Part shown: positions 44,584 to 54,786 of the stretch, in pieces
How positions within the stretch are numbered: the first letter of the stretch is position 1
How the letters are laid out: the number at the start of each line of letters is the position of its first letter
Source of the DNA: Paraglaciecola sp. L1A13
GTDB lineage: Bacteria; Pseudomonadota; Gammaproteobacteria; Enterobacterales; Alteromonadaceae
Length of the DNA stretch: 64,000 bases
Reading direction: 5' to 3'
Assembly: GCF_009796745.1 (NCBI RefSeq)
Contig: NZ_CP047024.1
Location: forward strand, 248,001-312,000
Notes under the pieces: model-generated
Told to the model about the DNA's origin: nothing
Seen by the model: only the letters and a program-made list of their open reading frames with translations
The model's database searches: none
Made by a program: the position numbers and the translations under genes

Positions 44584-45516
44584 ATGCCAATTCTAGTGTC
44601 GCTCATTTGCCCAGTTTATAAGGTTGCTCAGTATATACCAGAGTTGATGCAAAGCTTATTCGAGGGAATTAATACAGATAAAGTCGAAATCATTTTTGTA
44701 GACGATTGCTGCCCTGAAAACTCTATCACTTTGGTTGAGCAATTTATTGCTGAACATAAACAGGCACTAAAATTTAACCCCAGCATTATTAAGCAACCAA
44801 TTAATCAAGGCCAGGCCGCAGCCCGAAATAAAGCATTAGCAGTCGCTCAAGGGCAGTATATTGGCTTTATCGATTCAGACGATGCCATTGCACCACATTA
44901 TTGGAAAACTCTTGAGCCATATGTCGAACGTGCCAAAAATGACATTATTGAATTTGGTTTCACAGAGTTTACAACAGTCTTACCGGATGTTAACGATACA
45001 GTCATATCTGAATTGCCTTCATCAAATTTAAATCCGTTTCATACAGGCTTCTTTGTGTGGACTCGTTTGTATAATAGAGACACATTAAACGATTTGCGGT
45101 TCCCGAAGGGTATGATTTATGAAGATATTTGGTTTAATATTCACGCTTTTTCAAAAGCACAAACTAGTGTTCGTATTTCAAGCACGTTGGTCTATTATCG
45201 CAAACGTGCGGGCTCAACAACGGCGTTAAGAACATCTAAATATTCCGATTTACTAGTAAATTTAATCACAGCTATTCAGCAGACTATTGATAATACTCAC
45301 CAAAAACGTGAATTGGTATCACAACTTCAAAAACGTACATTTTTGCTTATGTTAAAGGGATTAAAAATATCAGATAAAGCCGATAGAAAAATTTATTATC
45401 AACTATGTTATCCCAAAATGATCGAGGTAAATAAGCTCGTTAAACAGCATGGTTCTAATATAATAGGTAAGATAAACTATTCACTCTCCTGTTTAATTTG
45501 TAGGTTTTTTAAGTGA
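44584..45516 (+). CDS. Family 2 glycosyltransferase
   Basis: 310 residues from the ATG at 44584, which has AGGAAGC upstream and begins MPILVSLICPVYK; a longer frame from 44533 overlaps the preceding gene and adds non-conserved residues. GT2 motifs: VSLICPVYKVAQYI, VEIIFVDDCCPENS, and YIGFIDSDDAIAP (D-x-D) near 100. It adds another sugar to the repeat unit. The next gene overlaps its stop in GTGA. Confidence 0.88.
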   Translation: MPILVSLICPVYKVAQYIPELMQSLFEGINTDKVEIIFVDDCCPENSITLVEQFIAEHKQALKFNPSIIKQPINQGQAAARNKALAVAQGQYIGFIDSDDAIAPHYWKTLEPYVERAKNDIIEFGFTEFTTVLPDVNDTVISELPSSNLNPFHTGFFVWTRLYNRDTLNDLRFPKGMIYEDIWFNIHAFSKAQTSVRISSTLVYYRKRAGSTTALRTSKYSDLLVNLITAIQQTIDNTHQKRELVSQLQKRTFLLMLKGLKISDKADRKIYYQLCYPKMIEVNKLVKQHGSNIIGKINYSLSCLICRFFK

Positions 45517-46547
45517 ATAAAATAGTACATATTACTAATGATTTACAACGTCTTGGTGGCGTACAACGTTTATTAGTCGACTTAATGACGTTGCAAAAAG
45601 ATGACTTTGAATTTGAAGTCATTCTTACCCGCGGTGAAAATGAATATATTGACGAACTCAATAGCTTAGGCGTTAGTGTTTATCACAAGCGAGATTTAGG
45701 ATTGTTTGGTGTCATTAAACGTTTGAATAAAGCCGATCTAGTCCATGCTCATTTATTCCCTTCTATGTATATTGCACTTCTATCATCCACCTTAAAAATA
45801 TTGACTGAACATAATCCTTATTATCGTAGACGAGATATTAAATTGGTTAAATGGTTTGAGGCTATTTTTTTCCGCCGATTTAAACAAGTTGTATGTATCT
45901 CAGAAGGCGTGAAAAAAGCCTTTGAACTTGTTTTAGGGTGGAGTAACGATAAGGCGTTAGTTATTAATAATGGTGTTGACTTAAGTCGTTTTTCAATGCA
46001 AGAACGTAAAATTGAAGCACTTCGTTTTCCTATCAAAATCGGTATGGTTGGCAGACTCGTTAAGCAAAAAGATATTGAGACGTTAATTAAGGCGTTAAAA
46101 GAATTGGGCAGTGGCTATGAGTTACATTTGGCTGGAGATGGCGAATTACGCGAAAAGTTAGAAAATCTGGTTGTTGATTTAGGCTTAAAGCACCAGGTGT
46201 ACTTTCATGGGCAAGTTAGCGATATCCCTTACTTTTTAGACAGTATTGATATATATGTTCAGTCATCCAACTGGGAGGGCTTTGGCTTAGCTGTGGTTGA
46301 AGCTATGGCTGCAGGCTTACCTTGTTTTGCAACTAATGTAGAGGGTTTAAATGATGTGGTTGACAGCGTGTATCTATTTGAAGTGGGGGATATTGGGCAG
46401 TTAACGTCTTTGATCTTAGCTGTAACGTCAAATATTACTTCTTATAATGATATGTCAACACTAGCAATAAAAAGTGCCTATGAGTTTTCGATTGAAAAAA
46501 GCGCTCAAAGACATACTGAGTTATATAGCACGTTGTTAGGTAATTAG
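45513..46547 (+). CDS. Family 4 glycosyltransferase
   Basis: 344 residues from a GTG that overlaps the previous stop by four bases. GT-B fold: N-terminal DLQRLGGVQRLLVDLM with the glycine-rich acceptor loop, C-terminal IGMVGRLVKQKDIETLI and the E-x7-E motif in EGFGLAVVEAMAAGLP (near 252-267). It acts in repeat-unit assembly at the cytoplasmic face of the membrane. Donor and acceptor are not predictable. Confidence 0.9.
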   Translation: MNKIVHITNDLQRLGGVQRLLVDLMTLQKDDFEFEVILTRGENEYIDELNSLGVSVYHKRDLGLFGVIKRLNKADLVHAHLFPSMYIALLSSTLKILTEHNPYYRRRDIKLVKWFEAIFFRRFKQVVCISEGVKKAFELVLGWSNDKALVINNGVDLSRFSMQERKIEALRFPIKIGMVGRLVKQKDIETLIKALKELGSGYELHLAGDGELREKLENLVVDLGLKHQVYFHGQVSDIPYFLDSIDIYVQSSNWEGFGLAVVEAMAAGLPCFATNVEGLNDVVDSVYLFEVGDIGQLTSLILAVTSNITSYNDMSTLAIKSAYEFSIEKSAQRHTELYSTLLGN

Positions 46548-46581
46548 TTGGTGATTAATTTATCAGTTATACGAGGGATAT

Positions 46582-47769
46582 ATGCAAATTAAGTTGCAAA
46601 TTATCGAAAGGCTATTGCTCGTTTTGGCTGCGACTGTTATTCCTTTGTATTTCACCGATCTACGGCTTTCGTTACCTGGCGTTATTATTCGTTTGGCAGA
46701 TATCTCGTCGATAACCATCATCGGTCTCTATTTTGTTCTTGCACGTCATCGACGCATTGTATGGTGCGTGCCGCATGGCTATCAAATGGTGTTTGTTTTT
46801 ATCGGATACTGTTTGTTACTTGGCCTTTTAAAATCAAGCTTGAAGGATGCAATAGTTGAGTCAGTCCAGTGGGCGCTATTGTTGGTCGTTATTGGAATTG
46901 TTTATGGTCAATCAATTAAATACCCTAAAGAATTTCAGGCATTATTTTTAAAAGCGTTACTAATGATATGTATCTTTGTCGTTCTGTATCACTTTGCTCA
47001 TGGAAAATATTACCATTATAAAGATTTAGGTGATGCCAAGTACATACTCGCTCTAACAGGGGTTGTATTAGTCAGCCATATTTATTTTTTTAATAATAAA
47101 AAATATATTTTTCCCTTGATAATTTTATACCCTTTTATTTTACTTTCACTTGAACGGAAAGGGATTTTAGCTTTTCATATCGTTTCGCTGATATATTTAA
47201 TTATGGCTTATCGTTATGCGCTTAAATGGTTGCTAATGGGAGCCTTTGGCTTCGGCGTGGTTTTGCTAATGTTAGCACCGAACATGGTTGACTTAGCAGA
47301 GTTTTCTTTTTTTAATTATAGCGATGTTGAAATATATTATCTTGATGAAGATGCAGCTTTGTGGGTTTCTAATTTGCATCGCCAGAGTTTAGTAACGTTT
47401 GGTTGGGATATATTTCAAAAAAATATATTTTTTGGTGTAGGGCCTAAGATGTTAGCTAATCATATGATTAACTATTTTTATAGTCCGAATCTAGCTTTAT
47501 ATACGCATAATGTATTTCTTGATATTTTAATCGAGTATGGAGTTTTTGGTCTTATTTTATTACTATTCCCTTATTTTATTTTCGGACTAAAAAACAATTT
47601 TAATTCTATTAGACAACGAGATTGCTTTTTGTGTTTGTTGGCTTATTCAATCATTATGTTATTTTTTATGTCAAGTGGCGCACCATCAATGCTGTTATTT
47701 TATTTTCCTTTGTGCATGGGGTTTGCTTTTAACTCAGCAGCACTTGCTGATACGAAATATAATAAATGA
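46582..47769 (+). CDS. Wzy-like O-antigen/exopolysaccharide polymerase
   Basis: 395 residues with about ten transmembrane helices and a periplasmic loop (about 245-310) containing YTHNVFLDILIEYGVFGL, the region typical of Wzy/O-antigen ligase proteins. Sequence conservation in this family is low, so the assignment rests on topology, this motif and its position between glycosyltransferases and export genes. It would polymerise repeat units in the periplasm. Start ATG at 46582 follows GAGGGATAT. Confidence 0.82.
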   Translation: MQIKLQIIERLLLVLAATVIPLYFTDLRLSLPGVIIRLADISSITIIGLYFVLARHRRIVWCVPHGYQMVFVFIGYCLLLGLLKSSLKDAIVESVQWALLLVVIGIVYGQSIKYPKEFQALFLKALLMICIFVVLYHFAHGKYYHYKDLGDAKYILALTGVVLVSHIYFFNNKKYIFPLIILYPFILLSLERKGILAFHIVSLIYLIMAYRYALKWLLMGAFGFGVVLLMLAPNMVDLAEFSFFNYSDVEIYYLDEDAALWVSNLHRQSLVTFGWDIFQKNIFFGVGPKMLANHMINYFYSPNLALYTHNVFLDILIEYGVFGLILLLFPYFIFGLKNNFNSIRQRDCFLCLLAYSIIMLFFMSSGAPSMLLFYFPLCMGFAFNSAALADTKYNK

Positions 47770-47845
47770 ATAGGTTTGTTAAATGTTTTTAAATATAGTG
47801 TTTTTAGGTTTATGCGTGCGAAGTTTTTGATTATAAGAGGTGTTT

Positions 47846-48379
47846 GTGAATAAAATTTTTATAAAAATAACATTTTTTTTCTTGTTCATGATTTCGTTAA
47901 CTTCGATAAACGTCTTTGCGCAAGAAACCTACCTTTTAGGCCCTGGTGATAAGGTAGCTATTAAGGTGTTTGGTGAAGAGGATTTAGCGATAGAAACTTT
48001 GTTGGGTAGTAGCGGTAACATCAATTATCCATTTTTGGGGGAGGTTAAGGTAACAGACTTAACCGTAAAACAGGTTGAACAAGTTATTGAGCAAGGTTTA
48101 AAAGGCGACTATTTAATCAGCCCCAATGTTTATGTACAGGTCGTTGAATATCGCCCTTTCTATATTCTTGGTGAAGTGAAATTGCCAGGCGGCTACCCTT
48201 ATCAACCGGGGATGACTATCAATCAGGCTATCGCATTGGCAGGTGGTTTAACTGAGCGCGCAGATATAAGTAAAATATCTCTTTTCAAAGAGAGAGAGAA
48301 AGACAAAAAGCAACAAGCATCTCTTGACTATAAAGTAAATGCTGGTGATACGGTTACCATTGAACAGCGGTTTTTTTAA
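47846..48379 (+). CDS. Short Wza-like polysaccharide export protein
   Basis: 177 residues from the GTG at 47846, chosen because AAGAGG lies five bases upstream; an in-frame GTG at 47840 overlaps that site. Signal peptide about 1-25 (NVFAQE cleavage) with no lipobox cysteine. The mature part is one polysaccharide export domain (LLGPGDKVAIKVFGEEDL, GNINYPFLGEV, VQVVEYRPFYILGEV) and one SLBB domain (GGYPYQPGMTINQAIALAGG). Full Wza is about 380 residues, a lipoprotein, and has a C-terminal helix forming the outer-membrane pore; both features are missing. A separate outer-membrane channel is therefore probably needed. Confidence 0.88.
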   Translation: MNKIFIKITFFFLFMISLTSINVFAQETYLLGPGDKVAIKVFGEEDLAIETLLGSSGNINYPFLGEVKVTDLTVKQVEQVIEQGLKGDYLISPNVYVQVVEYRPFYILGEVKLPGGYPYQPGMTINQAIALAGGLTERADISKISLFKEREKDKKQQASLDYKVNAGDTVTIEQRFF

Positions 48380-48391
48380 AGAATTTTTATA

Positions 48392-50638
48392 ATGAGAAAG
48401 ATTGAAAGTATGGAATTAGATTCACCTTCCCAGAAAGCTAATGTGACGGCTGAAATGGTTAAAAACTCTGCCGACGAGGTTATCGATTTACGCCAGTATT
48501 TTGCGGTAATTAATAAGCATAAATGGCGCATTGCTTTACTGGCTATAGTTATAACACTGACGACGGTCTTTGCAGTAACTAAGGTAACACCGATATATAG
48601 GGCAACAGCTACCCTATTAATAGAGGCTGATCAAGCGAAAGCCGTGTCGTTTGACGATATTTACGGCCTTGATTCTAACCGCAAAGAATATTACACAACG
48701 CAATTTAAAATTCTACAATCGCGTAAAATTGCTCAGGCAGTTGTAGAAAAGTTAGATTTAAAAAATAACCCAGATTTTATTGTTAATTCGTCACGTAAAA
48801 GAGAAGTTATTAACGATATTAAAGGCCTCATTCCTTTTTTACCTAAAAAGAAAGTGTCGGTATTATCAGGTCCAGAACAAGAGGAAATGGCTTTACAGTC
48901 GTTAGTCGGCACCTTTTTAGGGCGGTTATCGATCGACCCTGTGCGTACCACACAATTAGTTAACATTACCTTCGAGAGTAGTGATCCTAAATTAGCTGCA
49001 CTCGTCGCCAATACGGTTGGCGAAGTGTATATAGAGCAAAATCTATCTGCACAAATGGGGATGACTAAAAAGGCCTCGGGCTGGTTAACCACGCGTTTAT
49101 CTGACTTACGTATTCGCTTAGACGAGTCCGAGTTAAAACTACAGCAATATCGTGAACGCGAGAATTTAGTGGATGTCTCGGGCGTGGTGGGTTTAGTCTC
49201 AAAAGAATTAGAGCAAACATCTGAGCAATTGGTTGGTGCAAGACAGGTCAGAAACAAACTATTAAGTATAGTGCGCGTTATCGATGAGTATGGCCGTGAT
49301 GATTTAGAGATGTTGGGATCGATAAGTGAAATCAGCTCACAAGATGTTATACAAAATGTAAAACAAACCTTGGTCACGGTTGAGCGTAAAGTATCAGAAT
49401 TAAGCCAGCGATATGGGCCTAAACACCCAAAAATGATCGCTGCTCGAGCTGAATTGGCCACCGTAAACAGTAACTTTAATGAGCAAGTACGCCGCTTAGT
49501 TACTGGGGTAGAAAAAGAGCTGTCTACCAGTGAGCGTAATATTGAAGCGCTCGAGCAAGAACTTGTGCGCATAAAAGCGCAATTCCAGACACTCACAGCG
49601 AAAGAATATGAATATAAAAAATTATCTCGTGAAGTAGAAACGAACGGTGAAATATATAATACGTTTCTCTCTCGTTCGAAAGAAACTGAAGTGACTGGTG
49701 ATTTTAATTCGGCGGTTGCACGTTTTACTGACCGGGCCTTTCGACCGCAAAACCCCGTTAAACCTAATAAGATGCTTATCGTCATTTTAGCTTTTATGGC
49801 ATCAGTAGGGTTAGGGCTCGTAATTGCTTTTGTGGTTGAATCTTTAAACGATACTTTTAAGCACATTAATGGTACCGAAGATAAACTATCCCAGCGTTTG
49901 TTAGGTTTATTGCCGCTAGTGCGCGTGAAGAAAAAGAACGGCTTTTTGTTGCACTATTTTTATGATGAAAATGGCAAAAGGTTCGCTGAGTCTGTACGTA
50001 CCCTTCGAACCAACTTCTTATTAACGCAACTTGATAAAGAGACAAAAACCATTGAAATAACTTCTTCTTTACCTGGTGAGGGTAAGACAACTACCGCCAT
50101 TAATTTCGCTTTTGCATTAGCTCAAGTTGAACGTACTTTGCTGATTGATGCTGATATGCGAAAGCCAAATATTTGCAAGCGCTTTGACCTGCCGCCGTAT
50201 CATCCGGGCTTAGCAAATCTAATATCAGGTACTGAAAAGTTGAACGAATGTATATATTTGGATGAAGTTTCAGGTCTAACCATTATGCCCTGTGGACAAA
50301 GGCCGCCAAATCCGTTGGAGTTATTAACATCTCCAAAATTTGCCCATATATTAGAAGAATTAAAGCAATCCTTTGATCGTATTATTATCGATACCCCGCC
50401 AGTTCAAGTGGTCAGTGACTCTCTGATTATTGCCAAGCAAGCAGATGCAGTTATTTTTATAGTGAAAAGTAATGACACACGTGTTGGGGTTGCTCAAAAC
50501 GGTATAGGTAAATTAGTACGGGTCAACGCCAAAATAGCCGGTGTGGTGTTAAACCAAGTTGATACTAAAAAGATGTCTGACTCTGGATATCAAGGTTATT
50601 ACAACGATTACTCTTATGGCGATGAGGCTTCTTCTTGA
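48392..50638 (+). CDS. Wzc-like polysaccharide co-polymerase/BY-kinase
   Basis: 748 residues. Wzz-type N-terminal domain with a transmembrane helix near 48-68, a long periplasmic coiled-coil region (about 190-440), a second helix near 465-487 preceded by the P-rich RPQNPVKPNK motif, then a cytoplasmic tyrosine kinase: Walker A SSLPGEGKTTT (near 560), Walker A' LLIDADMRKP, Walker B IIIDTPP. The C-terminus is tyrosine-rich (YQGYYNDYSYG), the autophosphorylation cluster. It controls polymer length and export with the Wza-like protein encoded just upstream. No cognate Wzb phosphatase gene is seen in the window. Confidence 0.92.
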   Translation: MRKIESMELDSPSQKANVTAEMVKNSADEVIDLRQYFAVINKHKWRIALLAIVITLTTVFAVTKVTPIYRATATLLIEADQAKAVSFDDIYGLDSNRKEYYTTQFKILQSRKIAQAVVEKLDLKNNPDFIVNSSRKREVINDIKGLIPFLPKKKVSVLSGPEQEEMALQSLVGTFLGRLSIDPVRTTQLVNITFESSDPKLAALVANTVGEVYIEQNLSAQMGMTKKASGWLTTRLSDLRIRLDESELKLQQYRERENLVDVSGVVGLVSKELEQTSEQLVGARQVRNKLLSIVRVIDEYGRDDLEMLGSISEISSQDVIQNVKQTLVTVERKVSELSQRYGPKHPKMIAARAELATVNSNFNEQVRRLVTGVEKELSTSERNIEALEQELVRIKAQFQTLTAKEYEYKKLSREVETNGEIYNTFLSRSKETEVTGDFNSAVARFTDRAFRPQNPVKPNKMLIVILAFMASVGLGLVIAFVVESLNDTFKHINGTEDKLSQRLLGLLPLVRVKKKNGFLLHYFYDENGKRFAESVRTLRTNFLLTQLDKETKTIEITSSLPGEGKTTTAINFAFALAQVERTLLIDADMRKPNICKRFDLPPYHPGLANLISGTEKLNECIYLDEVSGLTIMPCGQRPPNPLELLTSPKFAHILEELKQSFDRIIIDTPPVQVVSDSLIIAKQADAVIFIVKSNDTRVGVAQNGIGKLVRVNAKIAGVVLNQVDTKKMSDSGYQGYYNDYSYGDEASS

Positions 50639-50814
50639 AGTCAATTTTCATAACTTGTTAATGACAAGCCTTATACGATTCACTGCTTGCGAGTTTTAGT
50701 AAGATTAAAATAATTGGTTTTTAATTTTTAGAGTTAATAAATTGCTCATTATTGAGCGTTTCATTGTTATTATTTATTAGCTAACTCCGTTTTTTATTTA
50801 TAGGTTGGACTATC

Positions 50815-52710
50815 ATGGAATTTAGAAAAGATATAAATGGATTAAGAGCCATAGCAGTCATAGCCGTTGTGCTATTTCATTTTGATGCGTCTTGGATGCC
50901 AGGCGGTTTTGCGGGTGTAGATGTGTTTTTTGTTATCTCTGGTTTTTTAATGACAGGAATAATATTTAGAGGTATTGAAAAAGAGAGTTTCTCCATATTA
51001 AAGTTTTATATTGCTCGCGCGAATAGAATTATTCCTGCTTTAGCAATACTGTGCTTAGCCTTGCTTGTATTTGGTTGGTTTTATCTTACTCCATTCGATT
51101 ACAGAGCTTTGGGTAAGCACATTGGCAGTAGTTTGACTTTTGTATCCAATTTCATATATTGGATGGAAGCTGGGTATTTTGATACCGCGTCGCATGAAAA
51201 ATGGCTATTACACACTTGGTCTTTATCGGTTGAATGGCAATTTTATATAATCTACCCATTAGTCCTTGTTGCTATGCGGCAATTTATGTCTTTAAAAATG
51301 ATGAAAACCGCAATTTTGTTGGGAAGTGTTTTTGGTTTTATCTTTTGCGTTATTGCTACTTACCAATGGCCTAGTACGGCATATTATTTATTACATACTC
51401 GAGCTTGGGAAATGATGATTGGCGGTGTTGCTTATTTGTATCCATTTTCCATACAAGAAAAAAGAAAAAAATTGCTAGAGTGGATTGGCTTGGCCTTAAT
51501 CTTGGGCTCTTACTGGCTTATCTCAAAAGATAATCCTTGGCCTGGTTATCTTGCAATCTTCCCGGTGTTCGGTTCATTTCTTATCATTCAGGCACAACGT
51601 AACAACAGTTTTATTACTAGCAATATTGTGTTTCAGAAAGTAGGGGCTTGGTCTTATTCTATCTACTTATGGCACTGGCCTTTTGTGGTCGCTATTTATT
51701 ATTACTCACTGGATAGCATATTCATATATTTTGGTATTGCACTGTCGATATTTCTTGGTTTTTTGAGTTACAAATATATTGAGAAAATTAAGTTTAGAAA
51801 TGATTTTACTAGCGTATTTGGGTACCTAAAATGTAAGCCTGTTTATTTCTTATGCATTACCGGATTTTTAGGCTCTTTCATATTTGTAGAAAATGGCATC
51901 AATACGCCTATCAGAAGCATTGCTAATTCTGAAGAAGCAAAATATGTGTCTATTTATCACACAGAAAATTACAAAAAATATCTTCCGAAAGCATTTATGG
52001 AGCAGTGTAATTTCTTCGATGCAGAATCTCTTAGTGCAAAGGTTGATGATATCTCTGAGACTTGCACTACAAATGGTAAAGGTGGGATATTTATTTGGGG
52101 TGATTCACATGCACAAGCACTTTCTTATGGTATTAGAAGCACATTCCCGAATGTTCACATTAACCAAGTCGCTAGTTCAGGTTGCCGACCGCTTATTAAG
52201 AAAGATAATGAATCTGTAGAGGAATATAAACGTGCTTGTGATAGGTCAAATGATATGGCAAAGCATAAAATATTAGATATTGAGCCTAAAGTAATTATTT
52301 TAGCTCAACGTATTGATCATGATAAAAATGATTTTAATGAAATACTTCAATATTTATATGAGCATAATTTAGGTGCTAAATTAATTTTAGTGGGACCGGT
52401 ACCACAATGGCAGCCATCCTTGCCCACTACGATTGCCCGGAGACACTTTAATAAAGATGATAGGGTAATTAACGATCGCTCTTTTAATCGTAATGTTTTG
52501 AGAATTAATAGTCAATTACATATAGATTATGATAATTCAGAAATTGAATATTTCTCTATGATTGATCAGTTATGTAACAAGAACGGTTGTCTAGCTAAAG
52601 TAGATGACAAAAATACCCCATTAGTATTTGACTATGGGCATTTGTCGCTTAAAGGTTCCAAATATGTAGTAGAAAATATGATGAAAGATATAATTAGCAG
52701 TTATTTATGA
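50815..52710 (+). CDS. AT3-SGNH acyltransferase (OafA-like)
   Basis: 631 residues. N-terminal acyltransferase-3 domain with about ten helices (FRKDINGLRAIAVIAVVLFHF, VDVFFVISGFLM, HTWSLSVEWQFYI), then a periplasmic SGNH domain with block I GDSHAQA (near 430) and the late catalytic His in YGHLS (near 610). Proteins of this type move acetyl or similar groups across the membrane and attach them to surface polysaccharides. Here it probably O-acylates the cluster's polymer. Preceded by a 176-base gap, so it may have its own promoter. Confidence 0.9.
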   Translation: MEFRKDINGLRAIAVIAVVLFHFDASWMPGGFAGVDVFFVISGFLMTGIIFRGIEKESFSILKFYIARANRIIPALAILCLALLVFGWFYLTPFDYRALGKHIGSSLTFVSNFIYWMEAGYFDTASHEKWLLHTWSLSVEWQFYIIYPLVLVAMRQFMSLKMMKTAILLGSVFGFIFCVIATYQWPSTAYYLLHTRAWEMMIGGVAYLYPFSIQEKRKKLLEWIGLALILGSYWLISKDNPWPGYLAIFPVFGSFLIIQAQRNNSFITSNIVFQKVGAWSYSIYLWHWPFVVAIYYYSLDSIFIYFGIALSIFLGFLSYKYIEKIKFRNDFTSVFGYLKCKPVYFLCITGFLGSFIFVENGINTPIRSIANSEEAKYVSIYHTENYKKYLPKAFMEQCNFFDAESLSAKVDDISETCTTNGKGGIFIWGDSHAQALSYGIRSTFPNVHINQVASSGCRPLIKKDNESVEEYKRACDRSNDMAKHKILDIEPKVIILAQRIDHDKNDFNEILQYLYEHNLGAKLILVGPVPQWQPSLPTTIARRHFNKDDRVINDRSFNRNVLRINSQLHIDYDNSEIEYFSMIDQLCNKNGCLAKVDDKNTPLVFDYGHLSLKGSKYVVENMMKDIISSYL

Positions 52711-52794
52711 TTTGTTATTAATTTCTATTTTACAGTGTTTTACAATTTGTTGTATTTCAGTTTTATGCTGAAGTAAATTTGAAATAGGTACTAA

Positions 52795-53688
52795 ATGATT
52801 AATGATATTGGTCCAGTTTCTGTTGTTATCGTTACATTTAATAGTACTAGTGTAGTTAGAGCCGCAATAGAGTCAGTAGTAAATGAAAAGTTAGTTTCGA
52901 ATATATTTATCGTCGATAATGCAAGTGTTGATAATATTTCTGATGTAATTGACTCTTTTGGCACCGCCAAAATAAAACTAATTAGAAATGCTAATAATTT
53001 AGGATTTGGCGTTGCAAATAATATTGCCCTTGAGCAAATAACAACACCATACGCGTTGTTGCTGAATCCCGATGCAGTAATGGGGAAAGGCGCATTAGAT
53101 ACTTTAGTCAAAAAATCTGCGCTTTATGCTCAAGCTGGTATTCTTAGTACTGCAATTTTTTATGAAAACGGTTATTTACAAGAGACATATCGACGAAATT
53201 TTCATCAGAGAAAGATCAGCGAAGGGAATTTTCTGCGAGCTGACGGTGATATCTGTGCTGAATTTCTATCTGGTGCTGTACTGTTTTTCAATATGAAAAT
53301 AATGAAAAAGGTAGGTTTCTTTGATCCAAATATTTTTTTATTTTTTGAAGAAGATGACCTTTGTATACGCACCAAAAAAAGTGGTTATGAGTTAATTTAT
53401 ACGCCAGATGCCAAAGCTTTCCATATCGATGGAGGGTCTTCAGGAAGCAGTGAAAAATTAAGTTTTTTTAGACAATATCATATGACTTGGTCGTATTTAT
53501 ATATTTCAGGAAAATATCTAGGTAAAGGTCATGCAAGGTTTCTTTCTTTGGTGTATTTTTTAAAAGGATGGCTAAAATTAATTTTTTACTACGCATCCAA
53601 TAAGAGTAATTTAGCCTGTTTACAAAGAGCGAAAATCGCTGCATGTTGGGATTGTCTCTTTAATGCTAAGAAACGTTCTTCATTATAA
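52795..53688 (+). CDS. Family 2 glycosyltransferase (rhamnosyltransferase-like)
   Basis: 297 residues. GT2 features: VSVVIVTFNSTSVVRAAIESV, FIVDNASVDN, NLGFGVANN, and LLNPDAVM (the D-x-D-like position). The pattern NPDA plus FLFFEEDDLCIRTKKSGY is that of rhamnosyltransferase-like enzymes. It would add a sugar to the repeat unit. It is the last plus-strand gene of the exopolysaccharide cluster, 84 bases after the acyltransferase gene. Confidence 0.88.
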   Translation: MINDIGPVSVVIVTFNSTSVVRAAIESVVNEKLVSNIFIVDNASVDNISDVIDSFGTAKIKLIRNANNLGFGVANNIALEQITTPYALLLNPDAVMGKGALDTLVKKSALYAQAGILSTAIFYENGYLQETYRRNFHQRKISEGNFLRADGDICAEFLSGAVLFFNMKIMKKVGFFDPNIFLFFEEDDLCIRTKKSGYELIYTPDAKAFHIDGGSSGSSEKLSFFRQYHMTWSYLYISGKYLGKGHARFLSLVYFLKGWLKLIFYYASNKSNLACLQRAKIAACWDCLFNAKKRSSL

Positions 53689-53829
53689 TGTAAGCGAATT
53701 GTCTATTATTTGAAAAGGGACTTTCCTCGTTAATTATCGTGTATTAGATGCGCGTTACCGTATAAATCTGTGGTGTTAAATGCAGTTAAATAAATTCCAT
53801 AAAATTTTCATTAAATAAGCGTTGGCGAT

Positions 53830-54786
53830 TTAGAGTATAAATTTCAACCGTTTATTGATTTTTATAATGAAATATGAAACAAATGCTGAGAGTAAAATAG
53901 TAAATAACATTACATATGTAGGACTAAGGGCGGTAATTTTTTGCAGTATAATCAGAATTAATACGTGTATAAAGTATATAGACGAAGAATATAATGCGAT
54001 GTTTCTATTCGTTCCGGGGATGTTAGCTTTAATAAATAATATAAATATTATTGGGCAAATTAAAATAAGTGAAAAATAATTATCAAAATATCCATCCCTA
54101 TTTTCTTGGAGAAAATTAAAATAAGATTCACCTAACAATGCACCTATTGCAAGAATACTTAAGATAAATGAATGTTCTAAAGATATTTTGCTAGGAAGTG
54201 AATGTTTATTGATTAAATAGCCCGTACAAAAAAATGGATATGCTAAAAATATCATATTCCGATGCATCTGATTTGTGTTAAACAATTTATCTAAAAAGGT
54301 TCCTTCAAAAATGTGATAATTTCCTAAGTATTGTATTATCACTCCAGAAAGGAAGGTTAGTATGATAGATATTATTAGAATAGATGACGGCAATTTTCGA
54401 AGTATCAGTAATATTACAGCTGCCCCAATCATTCCAGCAATATACCATAAATGATAATATCCAAAAAAAACAACCTTAAGAAGCTTCGCATAGGAAATAA
54501 AAGACATATCTGGTATCGAAAACCAAAAGTATGAATAAAATACCATCCATGTAATATATAGAATAAATACTCTTCTAAGCCATTTTAATTGTTGTTCTTT
54601 AATTAGGACGTAATAAAAGAAATATCCGTTTATTACGAAAAAAACAGGGACTGCTATTCTAAACATACCATGGACGGTAAGATAATTACCTAATGGTGAT
54701 AAGTCCATCATAAAATTAGCATGTATGCCCACCACCATAAACGCCATGATTAATTTTAGGACATCCAAAGCAATATTTCTGTTCAT
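53830..54786 (-). CDS. Acyltransferase-3 family membrane protein
   Basis: 318 residues with about ten hydrophobic helices. The N-terminus (RNIALDVLKLIMAFMVVGIHANF) and FFVINGYFFYYVL are typical of the acyltransferase-3 family, including its catalytic-region His. It lacks the SGNH domain of the neighbour at 50815. It is transcribed against the exopolysaccharide cluster and is very AT-rich, which suggests it was acquired separately. Probable role: acetylation of a surface glycan. Confidence 0.82.
   Translation of the reverse strand: MNRNIALDVLKLIMAFMVVGIHANFMMDLSPLGNYLTVHGMFRIAVPVFFVINGYFFYYVLIKEQQLKWLRRVFILYITWMVFYSYFWFSIPDMSFISYAKLLKVVFFGYYHLWYIAGMIGAAVILLILRKLPSSILIISIILTFLSGVIIQYLGNYHIFEGTFLDKLFNTNQMHRNMIFLAYPFFCTGYLINKHSLPSKISLEHSFILSILAIGALLGESYFNFLQENRDGYFDNYFSLILICPIIFILFIKANIPGTNRNIALYSSSIYFIHVLILIILQKITALSPTYVMLFTILLSAFVSYFIIKINKRLKFIL

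Noticed and set aside
48733..49866. 377-residue reverse-strand frame
   Set aside because: It lies inside the Wzc-like gene, has serine/threonine-rich shadow composition and no family motifs.
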